From a virus, in IMG/VR virus record IMGVR_UViG_3300030102_001767, positions 1 through 59,109 of that record: a stretch of DNA of 59,109 nt; one strand, 5' to 3'. This document shows positions 44,901 to 52,692 of this stretch, piece after piece. Numbering within the stretch: the stretch's first letter is position 1; the number at the start of each line of letters is the position of its first letter. Position numbers and translations under genes: made by a program. Below the pieces are notes generated by a model. The model saw only the letters and a list, made by a program, of their open reading frames with translations. It did no database searches and was not told the DNA's origin.

Positions 44901-47330
44901 GATGGTTCTAGTGCTAGTTTTTTAGATTTAATGGCTCTTCTTCATCAAGAAGTTACAAACGAAGATGGTTCTAAAAAAACTATTTCATTAGAACAAGACT
45001 TTGCTAATTACATGATACATAGAAGAATAAAATCATTACAAGAAAATGATTTGTTTGATGAATCAGAGCTAAAAGAACAATTAGAAAATAATAATATGTT
45101 GAAAAACTTTTTAGATAATGATGATTATTTTAAAATGTTAACAAACGATAAACCTACAATAGAAAAAGCAGCTGATATTTATGACGCTTTAAACGATCAA
45201 GTTATTGATTATGCTATAACAACAAATCTTTTAAATAAAGAACAGGGAGCTTTATTTAAGCAACTAGCATCCTTCTATCCATTCTACAGAGAATACGAAA
45301 GTGTAGATAATCCAGGGTATGGTATTTTTAATACAGATGAAATTAATGGTCAGAGAGATGTATTTGATACACCAGTAGACGCAACTAATTTACAAGGTGA
45401 GTTTCAAAATCCAATAGAGGCTATGTTAAAAAATTGGTTATCTATTGTATCTGCTGGTCAAAAAAATGTAGCAAGATTAAGAACTATTGAAATGTTAGAG
45501 CTTGGTAGAAAAGCTGGAGAAGGAAAAGAAGATAACGTAGAAAATATGGTAATACCTTTAGGAACTAGAAAAGGTATGAAAGAAAAAATAGAAAAAGGTA
45601 TTGAGGTAAATGGTCAGCGTGTACCTATGGATGTTACAAAAATAATGACGGCTAAAGTAAATGGTGAAGAAAATTTATTTTATGTTGATGACCCATCTAT
45701 AATTTATTCTTTTGAAAATTTAGGAGAACCAGCTTTAAACGGCTTCCTTCAATTTGTCGGTATGCCTTCAGGTCTTTTAAGAGAAATGGTAACAAGAGAC
45801 CCTGCTTTTATTATGGTTAACATGATGAGAGATACTTTATCAGCTTATGCTACCTCTGGAAGCGATATAACGCCCTTTTTAGACACAATTAAAGGTTTTA
45901 CATCAGATATATCAGATTTAGAAAGATTTGGCGTGGTGGGCGGTTATGACCTTGCTGGAGACCCTAAAGATATTATGAGGTTTATGAATAAACAATTAAG
46001 AAATATGGGTAGAGATAAGAATGGAGGTCTTACTCCAGATAATTTATTTATAAAAGCATGGGATGGTTTAGGTAATCTTACAACTCGTTCTGATGCAGCT
46101 ACAAGACAAGCAGTTTATCAAGATGTATTGAAAAAAACAGGCAGTCACATAGAGGCTGCATTTCAAGCATTAGAAATAATTAACTTTAATAGAAGAGGTG
46201 GCAATCCTTTATTTAAAGTTGTAACAACAGCGATACCATTTCTTAATGCAAGAATACAGGGTTTAGATGTTTTATACAGAGCTGGTGCAGGTCAATACTC
46301 TGCTAATATAGAAGACAGACTATCTCCTGAAACTAAAAAATTACTACAAAAAGCATCTGCAAGAAGGTTTTACACAAGAATAGTAACTTTAATGGGAATT
46401 ACAGCTCTTTATTGGCTTATGGTTAGTGATTCTGAAGAATATGAAGAATTAAATGCTAAAAAAGAAGTAAGAGATGATAACTGGATTATACCTATGGGAG
46501 ATAGATATAGCTTTAAAATACCTATTCCTTTTGAAGTAGGTGTTATAACAAAAGTTTTACCAGAAAGACTTCTTAATCTAATGCTTGGTGATGATAATTT
46601 TAGAGAATTTAGAGACGCTATGTTTAGACAAGCTGAAACAACATTTAAAGTTAATCCTTTTAATTGGCAAATTGTAGCTCCTTTACAAGAAGCATTTAAT
46701 AACAAAAGTAAATTTACTGGTAGAGAAATTGTTCCTTACTGGATGTTATCAAGTAGAATACCAGAAGAAAGATTTAGTGAAAATACATCTTTATGGGCTA
46801 GGTCTCTTGGAGCTGCTTTAAATATTTCTCCTTTAAAAATAGATCATGTTGCTAGAGGATACTTAGGAACTCTTGGAAGTTATGGTCTTCAAGCTACTGA
46901 TATAGTTTCAAGAAGTGCTTTAGGAGAACCTCAAATTCCATTAGGATTTCACAATAGTCCTTTTGTAAAAAGATTTGTAACTGACAGTGTTTATGGTGGT
47001 GGTTTAGTGCAAGACTTTTACACAATGAGAGGTGAATTAGATAGATTAATTGGAACAATGAATAAGTTAAGAAAAGAAGGAAGACTTGAAGAAGTTGAAG
47101 CACTTATGCAAAGCTATGGTGACCTTTATAGAAACAAAGGTAGACTAAGATGGATAGAAAGATATTTAAGTAAATGGAGAAATAGAAGAAACTTTGTTAT
47201 GAGAGATAAAACTATTGACTCTTCTACTAGGAAAGATTTAATAGAACAAATGAACCTTGAGAGGGATCGTGTTTTAATGGAAGTTCCAAAAATTAAAGCT
47301 ATGGTAGGATCACCTTTTGGGGAATTATGA
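39000..47330 (+). CDS. Giant polyvalent virion protein with HExxH
   Basis: A 2776-residue protein, by far the largest gene. N-terminus: FTLPNGKILDLPENISEEQK and an Ala/Gly hydrophobic stretch (about 120-185). Residues 895-899 are HEIIH, and EEAVAEMYRAW follows about 65 residues later, the H-E-x2-H ... E order of gluzincin metalloproteases. The C-terminal quarter has VTRDPAFIMVNMMRDTLSAY and TTAIPFLNARIQGLDVLYRA, as in large polyvalent proteins (LPD38-like). Such proteins are injected with the DNA and carry enzymatic domains into the cell. No RNA polymerase or lysozyme motif was seen. One reading frame, no breaks. Confidence 0.8.
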   Translation: MPQFTLPNGKILDLPENISEEQKSDLRTKLAEDFPDEYGESFTADGDDTTILGTVAETVKAVPRGFMQGLGMTAEGLLSLGGMDDDNPILDAVQDYTESWNTEGPFAVGEGYEDAWLVKAGAGLGNVGSFFAPALLSGGTSLAASALGTAGRTGKALDLVSKGLQAQKFGIPVSAVPLAVGMGASEQLDYREMARQKGMDISGSEQFLSKLAGGTIGLTELAPLWRIFRKIPKSAEGKALVNDTLTKLLGTEQRGYLAGSVGGQAFAEGMQEAGAGLLQRAVAKGLYDPTLDVGESIFDEFTIGGAVGGTVDLLSEVMFPRSKYRKGFGPDGKAIEVTYNEKESTEEQNILASEQERIGKKKQKKQHKIHREDILNLTPIVEPGRNGFNIIDKNTNRIIESTNQEADAINKTNKLRREIKDARRMAQVSKDANELGVVGNSTDQSILIQTSAPEYSSISKTELAQNLDENPKGKNGKQIRDDLSKKLQKRAGKLKDSNRKLLLTKETIDFEDALKYKLFPNKKSIDLFFGRRAEAADKIQGKRALKNARNKNGNITIESINKILKAKNLTSTTNSPEFKEYAKKIVGTKDFSKMTLGQKQLLVVRLQDIPRRLSPAPMTDVSNVIQGKERLNKEPLRKLLADDADTRVDLNTPKEYSRKEIKDISGTSGAETTQLIDRLLKSKRLTKKNNNKYVFFDGSLKLKNGQPVQTEDFFQKYMYENGSSFMESPQDYASRLAKLKLSNGSPMFNDINEMNSMVESEFKRRRVNQVSLEEMQSNDLRQRLIAANMAGEAPQSVQRTPEEIIIRERQAIRIQKEIDKKLKKLVSGKQELQVAISPIMRSENKFKKFGELSPEVEGSYIKSLNTIFLNVESVDPDLNKSQEDIEASLSSVLDHEIIHALVDLNLFTDKELSNLNRYASNTLVPKSYDELSAEKKETFVQRAARINPNLRTNPEAIQEEAVAEMYRAWSQDNKSVTGQPRSLLQRILDFFTGIIDGLKGAGFNSAETYDAIALSISEGEIGKRKNNEDVVETIVGAIEEGEKEVPDDEEDRRIETTTERLFTERETPGLLPSDEIVYSISPVKAPGPNAETYEYLNQTSIGYPIVSNDKVTRELVRIYEQMRKNGTEGQFGQRQVESVFKEMKVDLPDGINIPNIDTLRERIVKSYNEDNDSHWYKRFGRLIESEIGSANMVEFSTVLAITSGQNAVDSNLIQTLDTMMEIRKIKKELGKLPSEAALTKRLKENAIYNGQQAKSVAKMYLEGNWNTSDIGYAKTPTFARSMFAGTQGEFFPFGTMDIHMMRAYGFEPVYPQTIKSGKNKGRPHKQAGQLRDIPTANEQSVMQFLNTVLSTQAYETKDGKSSFAPDEIQALGWFEQRRRTTDADQFGDATIDGLFATPKVARSVRDLKEMKENEDFNINIPLDEGLSSINDILFKGRDNFLGWNGNLDPLYYIHQAVAPTIVVSPNVGVDTLGMTEGLTLEQSEDLSDRIFNSITNDHLGRPQITFLNDLSIPHEIRKTYGGWNGVIEPSYIITFPSLRYDTDEITSIAQILGSALRQDATVIAQPNYSGDYKGIIVRKQNGEPITREDSIALAENLSFEGNPLGFTLEMIPEDNSVFFMDDASFGLKTKTERDQRASEFAAFLKENVGNILGTDVELNSFNTEGDYLDREAGDYRGRDNRPTPFEGIRRYASVTKSSNLQTAAFNTLFEPIERQIRDFFELEQIPIPSKGISALKDPLSALESKQDADNFEIEKAKLELEQANISISPGGIPPYSLRNASNTAIETANRMLNSDTFIYDKKIDDDYKESRKAEKLDFNNYGTPFKSPPFKEDQEIHWARKMLDTLTVPFFSLIGKGSYAENKENTYLGAEIFNNMRGKIVDRHDGQRKAAQKIYTWLKEEGKDEEAEKLIRADTSAEAASTFADRSRAFLGDSIKKGGIYQFVDGKGNITNDWRNGSTAVVPVTLEDGSSASFLDLMALLHQEVTNEDGSKKTISLEQDFANYMIHRRIKSLQENDLFDESELKEQLENNNMLKNFLDNDDYFKMLTNDKPTIEKAADIYDALNDQVIDYAITTNLLNKEQGALFKQLASFYPFYREYESVDNPGYGIFNTDEINGQRDVFDTPVDATNLQGEFQNPIEAMLKNWLSIVSAGQKNVARLRTIEMLELGRKAGEGKEDNVENMVIPLGTRKGMKEKIEKGIEVNGQRVPMDVTKIMTAKVNGEENLFYVDDPSIIYSFENLGEPALNGFLQFVGMPSGLLREMVTRDPAFIMVNMMRDTLSAYATSGSDITPFLDTIKGFTSDISDLERFGVVGGYDLAGDPKDIMRFMNKQLRNMGRDKNGGLTPDNLFIKAWDGLGNLTTRSDAATRQAVYQDVLKKTGSHIEAAFQALEIINFNRRGGNPLFKVVTTAIPFLNARIQGLDVLYRAGAGQYSANIEDRLSPETKKLLQKASARRFYTRIVTLMGITALYWLMVSDSEEYEELNAKKEVRDDNWIIPMGDRYSFKIPIPFEVGVITKVLPERLLNLMLGDDNFREFRDAMFRQAETTFKVNPFNWQIVAPLQEAFNNKSKFTGREIVPYWMLSSRIPEERFSENTSLWARSLGAALNISPLKIDHVARGYLGTLGSYGLQATDIVSRSALGEPQIPLGFHNSPFVKRFVTDSVYGGGLVQDFYTMRGELDRLIGTMNKLRKEGRLEEVEALMQSYGDLYRNKGRLRWIERYLSKWRNRRNFVMRDKTIDSSTRKDLIEQMNLERDRVLMEVPKIKAMVGSPFGEL

Positions 47331-48289
47331 TAAAAGAATTAGTAAAAGAATCATTAATAATAGTTGTTAGTTTATCTTTAGTTACTACATTGTTAGTAAT
47401 AAATCCATTAAGTGCTGAGGATTCAAACATAACAAATACAACTACGACTACATCGACTGTTACTAGTAATAATACCAATACCAATAACAATACCAATGTA
47501 AATCAAAGCACTAGCACCTCAACAAATACAAATCTTAATACTAATAATACGACAATTAATTCAACGACTAATTCTACTGCAACAAATACTAACAACAATA
47601 CTTCTGTTGTAACAAGCACTGTTAATCAAACACAAAATGTTAACAACACCTCTTTAATAACTAACAACTCTACATCAGAAAATACCAACTTTAATACCAC
47701 TAATTCAACAAGTTCTAACACAAATACTAACAACAATGTTTCAACATCAAGTTCCGATGTTACAACAAATAACCAAAATTTTAACACCAACAACAACACT
47801 TCACAAAATGTGAACACAAATAACTCAACAAGCAATAGTTCACAAAAAGTAACACAAAGAGTTAAATCTCCTCCCCCAAGTGCCGTGGCCCCTTCCATAA
47901 TGTCATATAGTCAAGACTTGTGCACCACAGGAGCTAGTTCAGCAGTTCAAACTCAGTTCTTTGGTATATCATCTGGTAGAAGTGTACGAGACGATAACTG
48001 CGAAAGACTAAAATTATCAAAAGGTTTATATGACATGGGAATGAAGGTAGCTGCAGTTGCTTTACTTTGTGAAGATTCTCGTGTGTGGCGTTCAATGATG
48101 CAAGCTGGCAGCCCCTGTCCGTATAAAGGTAAGATAGGTGAAGAAGCTCGTATAGCATGGGAACAAAACCCACACGAAAGACCAGACTGGGAAGAGGTAA
48201 AGAAAGAACTTACCGGGTATGAAATAAAAGCGTATCGTAAAGGCGACTTCTGTAAAAAATATCCTAAGCACAAGATATGTTCAGGCTAA
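47327..48289 (+). CDS. Secreted Thr/Asn-rich protein, 320 aa
   Basis: A 320-residue protein starting four bases before the end of the giant gene. It has an N-terminal hydrophobic signal (about residues 8-27, LIIVVSLSLVTTLLVINPLS), then a low-complexity stretch of Asn, Thr and Ser with NTNTNNNT and TSTSTNTN-type units (about 35-180), then a conserved block with SYSQDLCTTGASSAVQTQFF, NCERLKLSKGLYDMGMKVAA, and a C-terminal Cys-rich tail (KYPKHKICSG). Even cysteines suggest periplasmic disulphides. It may be a host-envelope or virion-surface protein. Similar blocks occur in marine phages; role unknown. Confidence 0.65.
   Translation: MIKELVKESLIIVVSLSLVTTLLVINPLSAEDSNITNTTTTTSTVTSNNTNTNNNTNVNQSTSTSTNTNLNTNNTTINSTTNSTATNTNNNTSVVTSTVNQTQNVNNTSLITNNSTSENTNFNTTNSTSSNTNTNNNVSTSSSDVTTNNQNFNTNNNTSQNVNTNNSTSNSSQKVTQRVKSPPPSAVAPSIMSYSQDLCTTGASSAVQTQFFGISSGRSVRDDNCERLKLSKGLYDMGMKVAAVALLCEDSRVWRSMMQAGSPCPYKGKIGEEARIAWEQNPHERPDWEEVKKELTGYEIKAYRKGDFCKKYPKHKICSG
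47420..47850 (+). repeat. Low-complexity AAC/AAT/ACT-rich repeat region
   Basis: About 430 bases of imperfect short repeats encoding the Asn/Thr/Ser-rich stretch of the secreted protein. It is AT-rich and easily slipped, so its length may vary between relatives. Confidence 0.75.
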
Positions 48290-50160
48290 TAACACTATTA
48301 TTTTTAACCACATCTGCATGGGCAACAGACCCTACCTTTACTGTTGGTACAGAAAGCATAATAAATATACAAAACTCAGGCACAGCTCTCAATCTTGGAG
48401 ACGATTCGATGAGTGGAATGAAAGATATTGGTTTTGATTTTACTTTTTATGACCAAACTTTTGACCAAGTAAATATATCTATGAACGGATTCTTTACCTT
48501 TCAGTCAAACTTTAATGTATCAAGACAAAGAAATTACTTATCAGAAACGCTACCAGCAAGTTCGTTCAATTACAGTGTTTTTCCAATGTGGACTGATTTA
48601 ATTAATAGGAACGGCACTCGAAATCCTTATATTCAGACATTTGGTAATACATCTGATACAGACCAGTATTTTGTTATAGGATGGTACAACGCAAAAGAAT
48701 ACAGCAATCAATTACAAAATACTTTTGAAGCTATTCTATACGAAGGCACAAACGCAATAGAATTTCGTTACGATAAAATACAAGTTCGCTCACATAATAT
48801 AACCATAGGAGTTCAAGGCAATAACGAAGCAACAACTTATTTACGTTATTTAGATAATAATAACACGACATATATTGAAACAGATGACTTTAGTCTTACT
48901 ACAGCAGATGTTGTAGATGAATCGTTTAGTAATCTTTCCTCTGAATGTTTAGTAGACTCTTCTTACTCAGAACTTTGTGATGTGTATGACTTAACAAATA
49001 ATTTTGAGGATGATGACTTTCTTTATGGTGTGGATGAAGATATAATATTTGGCTATGACCAAGATGAAACAATATATGGATATAGCATGGGTGAAGATGA
49101 ATTTACTTTCACCTCTACATCTATTTCTGATGATGATAACTTTTGGGGTGACGATGATTATAATAATGATAGCACTATTATCATTTACGATATTGAACCT
49201 GATGAAGAGTATCAACTAGAAGATGACACATTATTTATACATATTGATAGTGAGTATGATATTGAGTTTGTGGATGCTCTCCCGGACTTGGAAGAAATTG
49301 AAATAATAGAATTAATAGAAGATATTGTTGTAGAAGAGTTTGATATTTTTGAAGAAAGAATAGAAGAAGATTTTCTTGTTTTTGTAGAAGAAGAAATAAT
49401 TGAAGAACTGTTTGATGAAGAAGAAGCAATAGAACAAGAAGAAGAAGAATTAGAAGAAGCCATTGATGAGATAAGCCCAGAAGAAGTAAAAGAAGAAAGA
49501 TCAGAGCAAAGAAGAAGTATGATAGTAACAAGAAATGTAGTATCAAATCTTGTTACAAGTGTAATAAGAAATAGTTATTCTAGTTCAAACAGCAATCAAA
49601 ATTCAGTATCTGGAAATTCTATTAATGTTTCTAATACATCAAATACAAATATAAACTCACCAACTGTTTCTAATCAGATAGCAAGTCAACAAGTGGAAAC
49701 AAACAATGTTTTACAATCTATTGAAATTATACCCATGCCTTCCATGGACAACACACCATCAACTTTAATGGCAGAAGTTCAGGTAACTACCATGGAAAAT
49801 CAAATAGAAAGTGTTACCTCTTCTGTAATGACATCATCTGAAGCTGATCAAGTAGCAGAACAAATTATTTCTCAAAACATAGAAAATCAACAAGAACAAA
49901 ATCAAATATCAGAAAGTGAAACAGGACAATACAATGAACAAGGACAAGCTAATCTAATAGGGTTTATGGGTTACTCTGCTGGATTTAATAAATATCAAAA
50001 AATGGATATACCTGATAACGATACTTGGTACGAACCAAAAATTATATATGCAAATATAGTTTTAAATGATAATGTAGATGTATATTATGATTTAGTAGGA
50101 ACTAATTTAGACCAACAATCAAATATAATAGGTACACAGAACATGGAGTTTTTTAGATGA
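48277..50160 (+). CDS. Secreted NIDO-like protein, 627 aa
   Basis: A 627-residue protein with a signal peptide cut near AWA-TDP (residue 16). Residues about 40-200 contain DIGFDFTFYDQTFDQVNISM, FPMWTDLINRNGTRNPYIQT, FVIGWYNAKEYSNQLQNTFE, AILYEGTNAIEFRYDKIQVR and IGVQGNNE, the nidogen-like (NIDO) extracellular pattern. An Asp/Glu-rich stretch follows (about 240-410, for instance EEEEELEEAIDEISPEE), then a Ser/Asn/Gln tail. It overlaps the upstream secreted gene by 13 bases. Possibly a surface adhesin or envelope-acting protein made by the infected cell. Unknown. Confidence 0.7.
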   Translation: MFRLITLLFLTTSAWATDPTFTVGTESIINIQNSGTALNLGDDSMSGMKDIGFDFTFYDQTFDQVNISMNGFFTFQSNFNVSRQRNYLSETLPASSFNYSVFPMWTDLINRNGTRNPYIQTFGNTSDTDQYFVIGWYNAKEYSNQLQNTFEAILYEGTNAIEFRYDKIQVRSHNITIGVQGNNEATTYLRYLDNNNTTYIETDDFSLTTADVVDESFSNLSSECLVDSSYSELCDVYDLTNNFEDDDFLYGVDEDIIFGYDQDETIYGYSMGEDEFTFTSTSISDDDNFWGDDDYNNDSTIIIYDIEPDEEYQLEDDTLFIHIDSEYDIEFVDALPDLEEIEIIELIEDIVVEEFDIFEERIEEDFLVFVEEEIIEELFDEEEAIEQEEEELEEAIDEISPEEVKEERSEQRRSMIVTRNVVSNLVTSVIRNSYSSSNSNQNSVSGNSINVSNTSNTNINSPTVSNQIASQQVETNNVLQSIEIIPMPSMDNTPSTLMAEVQVTTMENQIESVTSSVMTSSEADQVAEQIISQNIENQQEQNQISESETGQYNEQGQANLIGFMGYSAGFNKYQKMDIPDNDTWYEPKIIYANIVLNDNVDVYYDLVGTNLDQQSNIIGTQNMEFFR

Positions 50161-50390
50161 TTAATAAATTACAAAGCATTGGAACTCTTTTAGCCTTAGT
50201 AAGTGCTATAGGAGGAGGATTCTACACTTGGGGTGTGTTTAACAATAGATTAGAGGTATTAGAAAGTGCTTCCTCTGTTGATGTTGGCCCTATTAATGAA
50301 AAAATTGTAACACTTGAAACTAAAGTAGATAATTTAGAAAAAACTGTAGATAAATTAGAGGACAATAATACAAATCCACTAGCAAAATAA
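50157..50390 (+). CDS. Membrane coiled-coil protein, 77 aa
   Basis: A 77-residue protein: N-terminal membrane helix (LQSIGTLLALVSAIGGGFYT, about 5-24) and a C-terminal coiled coil (INEKIVTLETKVDNLEKTVD). The topology fits a Rz-like i-spanin or a small envelope partner of the two secreted proteins, and it overlaps the NIDO-like gene by four bases (ATGA). Similar small proteins recur in marine phages. Confidence 0.65.
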   Translation: MINKLQSIGTLLALVSAIGGGFYTWGVFNNRLEVLESASSVDVGPINEKIVTLETKVDNLEKTVDKLEDNNTNPLAK

Positions 50391-50414
50391 TAATTAACTT
50401 AGGGAGAATTAATT

Positions 50415-50927
50415 ATGGCAAGACAGGAAAACGACTTTTATCCAACGCCTCCAGAGGCAACTCAATTACTATTAGATAATGAAACATTTGAAGGAATGGT
50501 ATGGGAATGTGCTTGTGGTGATGGTGCAATGGCTAATGTTCTTGAAGATAATGGTTACACAGTTGTAGCAACAGACCTTAATTATTATAATTATGGTATT
50601 CCAGGTAAAAACTTTTTAAATGCAGATATGAAGTTAGCACCAAATGTTTGTACAAATCCACCATTTAAAGTAGCACAGGAGTTTATACAAAAATGTATAG
50701 ACTTAAAGGTTGATAAGTTTGCTATGTTTCTTAGACTTTCTTTTTTAGAAAGTGTTAAAAGAAGGTCTTTTTTTCAAGAAAATCCACCAGTTAGAATTTG
50801 GGTTATGAGTAAAAGATTTACCTTGTGGAGAGGAGACCAAAAAAGAAACGGCAATGGTATTACTCCATACGCTTGGTTTGTGTGGGAAAAAGATAACGAA
50901 GAAAGACCAGTTTTATGGTGGTTGTAA
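50415..50927 (+). CDS. DNA adenine methyltransferase-like
   Basis: A 170-residue protein with the SAM-binding WECACGDGAMANVLEDNGYT (about 30-49) and TNPPFKVAQEFIQKCIDLKV (about 79-98, the N-P-P-F version of the DPPY-like catalytic motif). This is the phage DNA N-6-adenine methyltransferase family that lacks a separate target-recognition domain. It methylates adenine in DNA, probably against host restriction, next to the cytosine methyltransferase. GGGAGAAT ribosome site. Confidence 0.8.
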   Translation: MARQENDFYPTPPEATQLLLDNETFEGMVWECACGDGAMANVLEDNGYTVVATDLNYYNYGIPGKNFLNADMKLAPNVCTNPPFKVAQEFIQKCIDLKVDKFAMFLRLSFLESVKRRSFFQENPPVRIWVMSKRFTLWRGDQKRNGNGITPYAWFVWEKDNEERPVLWWL

Positions 50928-50928
50928 T

Positions 50929-50954
50929 TTAAATATATTAGGTAATATATTTAA
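50929..50954. promoter_or_regulatory. AT-rich dyad, copy 4
   Basis: TTAAATATAT-TAGGTA-ATATATTTAA, arms perfect. It lies right after the adenine methyltransferase stop and 16 bases before the cytosine methyltransferase ATG, just ahead of its ribosome site. Likely an operator or phage promoter element. Confidence 0.6.
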
Positions 50955-50970
50955 TTTAAGGGAGAGAATT

Positions 50971-52494
50971 ATGAATGTTTTAAGTTTATTTGATGGTATG
51001 TCTTGCACTCAGATTGCACTAAAAAATCTTGGCATAAAAGTTGATAAATATTATGCAAGTGAGATAGATAAGTATGCAATAGATATAACAAGAAAAAATT
51101 TTCCAAATACGATACATCTTGGAGATGTAAAAAATATAAAAGGATCAGACTTTTTATATGACATAGACTTAATAGTTGCAGGCAGCCCTTGTCAGGGATT
51201 TAGTTTTGCAGGAAAGCAGTTGGCATTTAACGATCCTCGTTCTGCACTGTTTTTTGAGTTTATTAGATTGTTAAAAGAGCTACAACCTAAATACTTTTTG
51301 CTTGAGAATGTTCGTATGAAGAAGGAATATTTAGATGTTATATCGCAACAGGTGTCAGCAATATATCCAGAATGTAATAATGGGAGTTTATTTGGTATTG
51401 AGCCTATACTTATTAATTCAGCAAAACTCTCAGCTCAAAATAGAAATAGATTTTATTGGACTAATATACCTAATGTAGAGCAACCAGAAGACTTAGGTAT
51501 TGTTTTAAAAGATATAATAGAAGATAACTTTGTAACGGATAGAGATAAAAGCTACTGTATTGATGCTAATTATTATAAAGGAGGAAATCCAAAGACTTAC
51601 TTTAAAAAATCAAGAAGGCAATTAGTTTTTAATAAACCTAAAAAAGTAGGAATGAATGTTGAGGAAGTAAAAGTTAGAAAACATGAGGTAGATATTCCTA
51701 ATTTACAACAATTATTAAGAGTTTATAAATCTTCATCTAAAAAAACTCATAAACAAATAGCAAAAGAAATAAATATGCCTGTTACTAAGGTTGAGCATTG
51801 GTTCAGAACAGATACTAGCTTTGCTATTCCTAGCGATGACATTTGGTTCAAACTTAAAGATATATTAGGTATTGAAACTGATGTTTTTGATAAACAAATT
51901 ATGGAGTTTGAGTATAGAGATGGGGTGTATGAAACTAAACAAAGAGTTTATTCAGAGAATGGTAAATCACCTACCCTAACAGCTAGTAATAAAGAACAGT
52001 ATATTGAAACATACAGTACACCCAAACAAGTTGGAGTTGCCTCAGATATAAAAGGTTTTGATATAATAAAGAGAATATATTCTGAAAATGGTAAATCACC
52101 GACACTTACCACTATGCAAGGTGGACACAGAGAGCCTAAAATTGCTGTTAATTCTTACAGAGAAGTAAGAACAGAACAAGCCAAGAAAGAAAGAAAAAGA
52201 ATTAGAAAAGAAACAGGCAAAGACCATACACCTTTTAGAAGTAAAAAGTTGGTAGTAAGGGATGATAATAAAGTAGGAACAGTAACTCCTGCTTTAAATA
52301 ACGATCATAAAATATCTTTTAGCAGAGATGACTCAGAAGAACTAACATGGAGAAAGCTATCTGTTTTAGAATGTGAAAGACTCCAAACAGTTCCAGATAA
52401 TTATACAGAAGGTGTGTCTAACAGTCAGCGTTACAAAATGTTAGGCAATGGATTTACTGTAAAGGTTATCGAACATATATTAAAAAATATGTAG
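50971..52494 (+). CDS. DNA cytosine-5 methyltransferase
   Basis: A 507-residue enzyme. I start at ATG 50971 because AAGGGAG is just upstream; an earlier in-frame ATG would overlap the adenine methyltransferase. The catalytic motifs are LFDGMSC (about 5-11), GSPCQGFSFAG (about 71-81, nucleophile Cys), FLLENV (about 109-114), SAQNRNRFYWTNI and the C-terminal YKMLGNGFTV. An insert of about 230 residues carries a helix-turn-helix-like segment (KTHKQIAKEINMPVTKVEHW) and two copies of a SENGKSPTLT block. It makes 5-methylcytosine at an unknown site. No restriction enzyme is nearby, so it is a solitary phage defence enzyme. Confidence 0.9.
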   Translation: MNVLSLFDGMSCTQIALKNLGIKVDKYYASEIDKYAIDITRKNFPNTIHLGDVKNIKGSDFLYDIDLIVAGSPCQGFSFAGKQLAFNDPRSALFFEFIRLLKELQPKYFLLENVRMKKEYLDVISQQVSAIYPECNNGSLFGIEPILINSAKLSAQNRNRFYWTNIPNVEQPEDLGIVLKDIIEDNFVTDRDKSYCIDANYYKGGNPKTYFKKSRRQLVFNKPKKVGMNVEEVKVRKHEVDIPNLQQLLRVYKSSSKKTHKQIAKEINMPVTKVEHWFRTDTSFAIPSDDIWFKLKDILGIETDVFDKQIMEFEYRDGVYETKQRVYSENGKSPTLTASNKEQYIETYSTPKQVGVASDIKGFDIIKRIYSENGKSPTLTTMQGGHREPKIAVNSYREVRTEQAKKERKRIRKETGKDHTPFRSKKLVVRDDNKVGTVTPALNNDHKISFSRDDSEELTWRKLSVLECERLQTVPDNYTEGVSNSQRYKMLGNGFTVKVIEHILKNM

Positions 52495-52530
52495 CGTGCA
52501 GAAGATTCTACCAGGCGTGACCCGGTTAAA

Positions 52531-52592
52531 TGTAAATTTACAGAAAAATTGTAGATCTCAAAAAAAAATTAAATCTTAAATGTAAATTTACA
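52531..52592. repeat. Two TGTAAATTTACA palindromes, 50 bases apart
   Basis: Perfect 12-base palindromes at 52531-52542 and 52581-52592, each preceded by TTAAA. They share the 12-mer with the site at 1584. Spacing of 50 bases (near five helix turns) suits cooperative protein binding. Confidence 0.5.
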
Positions 52593-52611
52593 TAGAGTCC
52601 AAGGGTCGTGA

Positions 52612-52692
52612 TTAGCCAACAATTATGGTAAACAAAGTCAGACCAATAAGTTGAATAACCATTGTCATTGATAAGAATTTAGTAAAAGTCAT
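52612..52692 (-). CDS. Tiny membrane peptide, 26 aa
   Basis: Minus-strand frame with a strong AAGGAG ribosome site about 9 bases upstream. The product (MTFTKFLSMTMVIQLIGLTL plus FTIIVG) is one transmembrane helix. It overlaps the end of the frame at 52679. The ribosome site is the main support. Function unknown; possible membrane-active or holin-like peptide. Confidence 0.5.
   Translation of the reverse strand: MTFTKFLSMTMVIQLIGLTLFTIIVG

Noticed and set aside
39000-47330. N4-type virion RNA polymerase in the giant protein
   Set aside because: No T7-like polymerase motifs could be seen; size alone is not evidence.
47299-47898. Long minus-strand frames opposite the Thr/Asn-rich gene
   Set aside because: Val/Leu-rich products that arise from reading the repeat DNA backwards; no ribosome sites.
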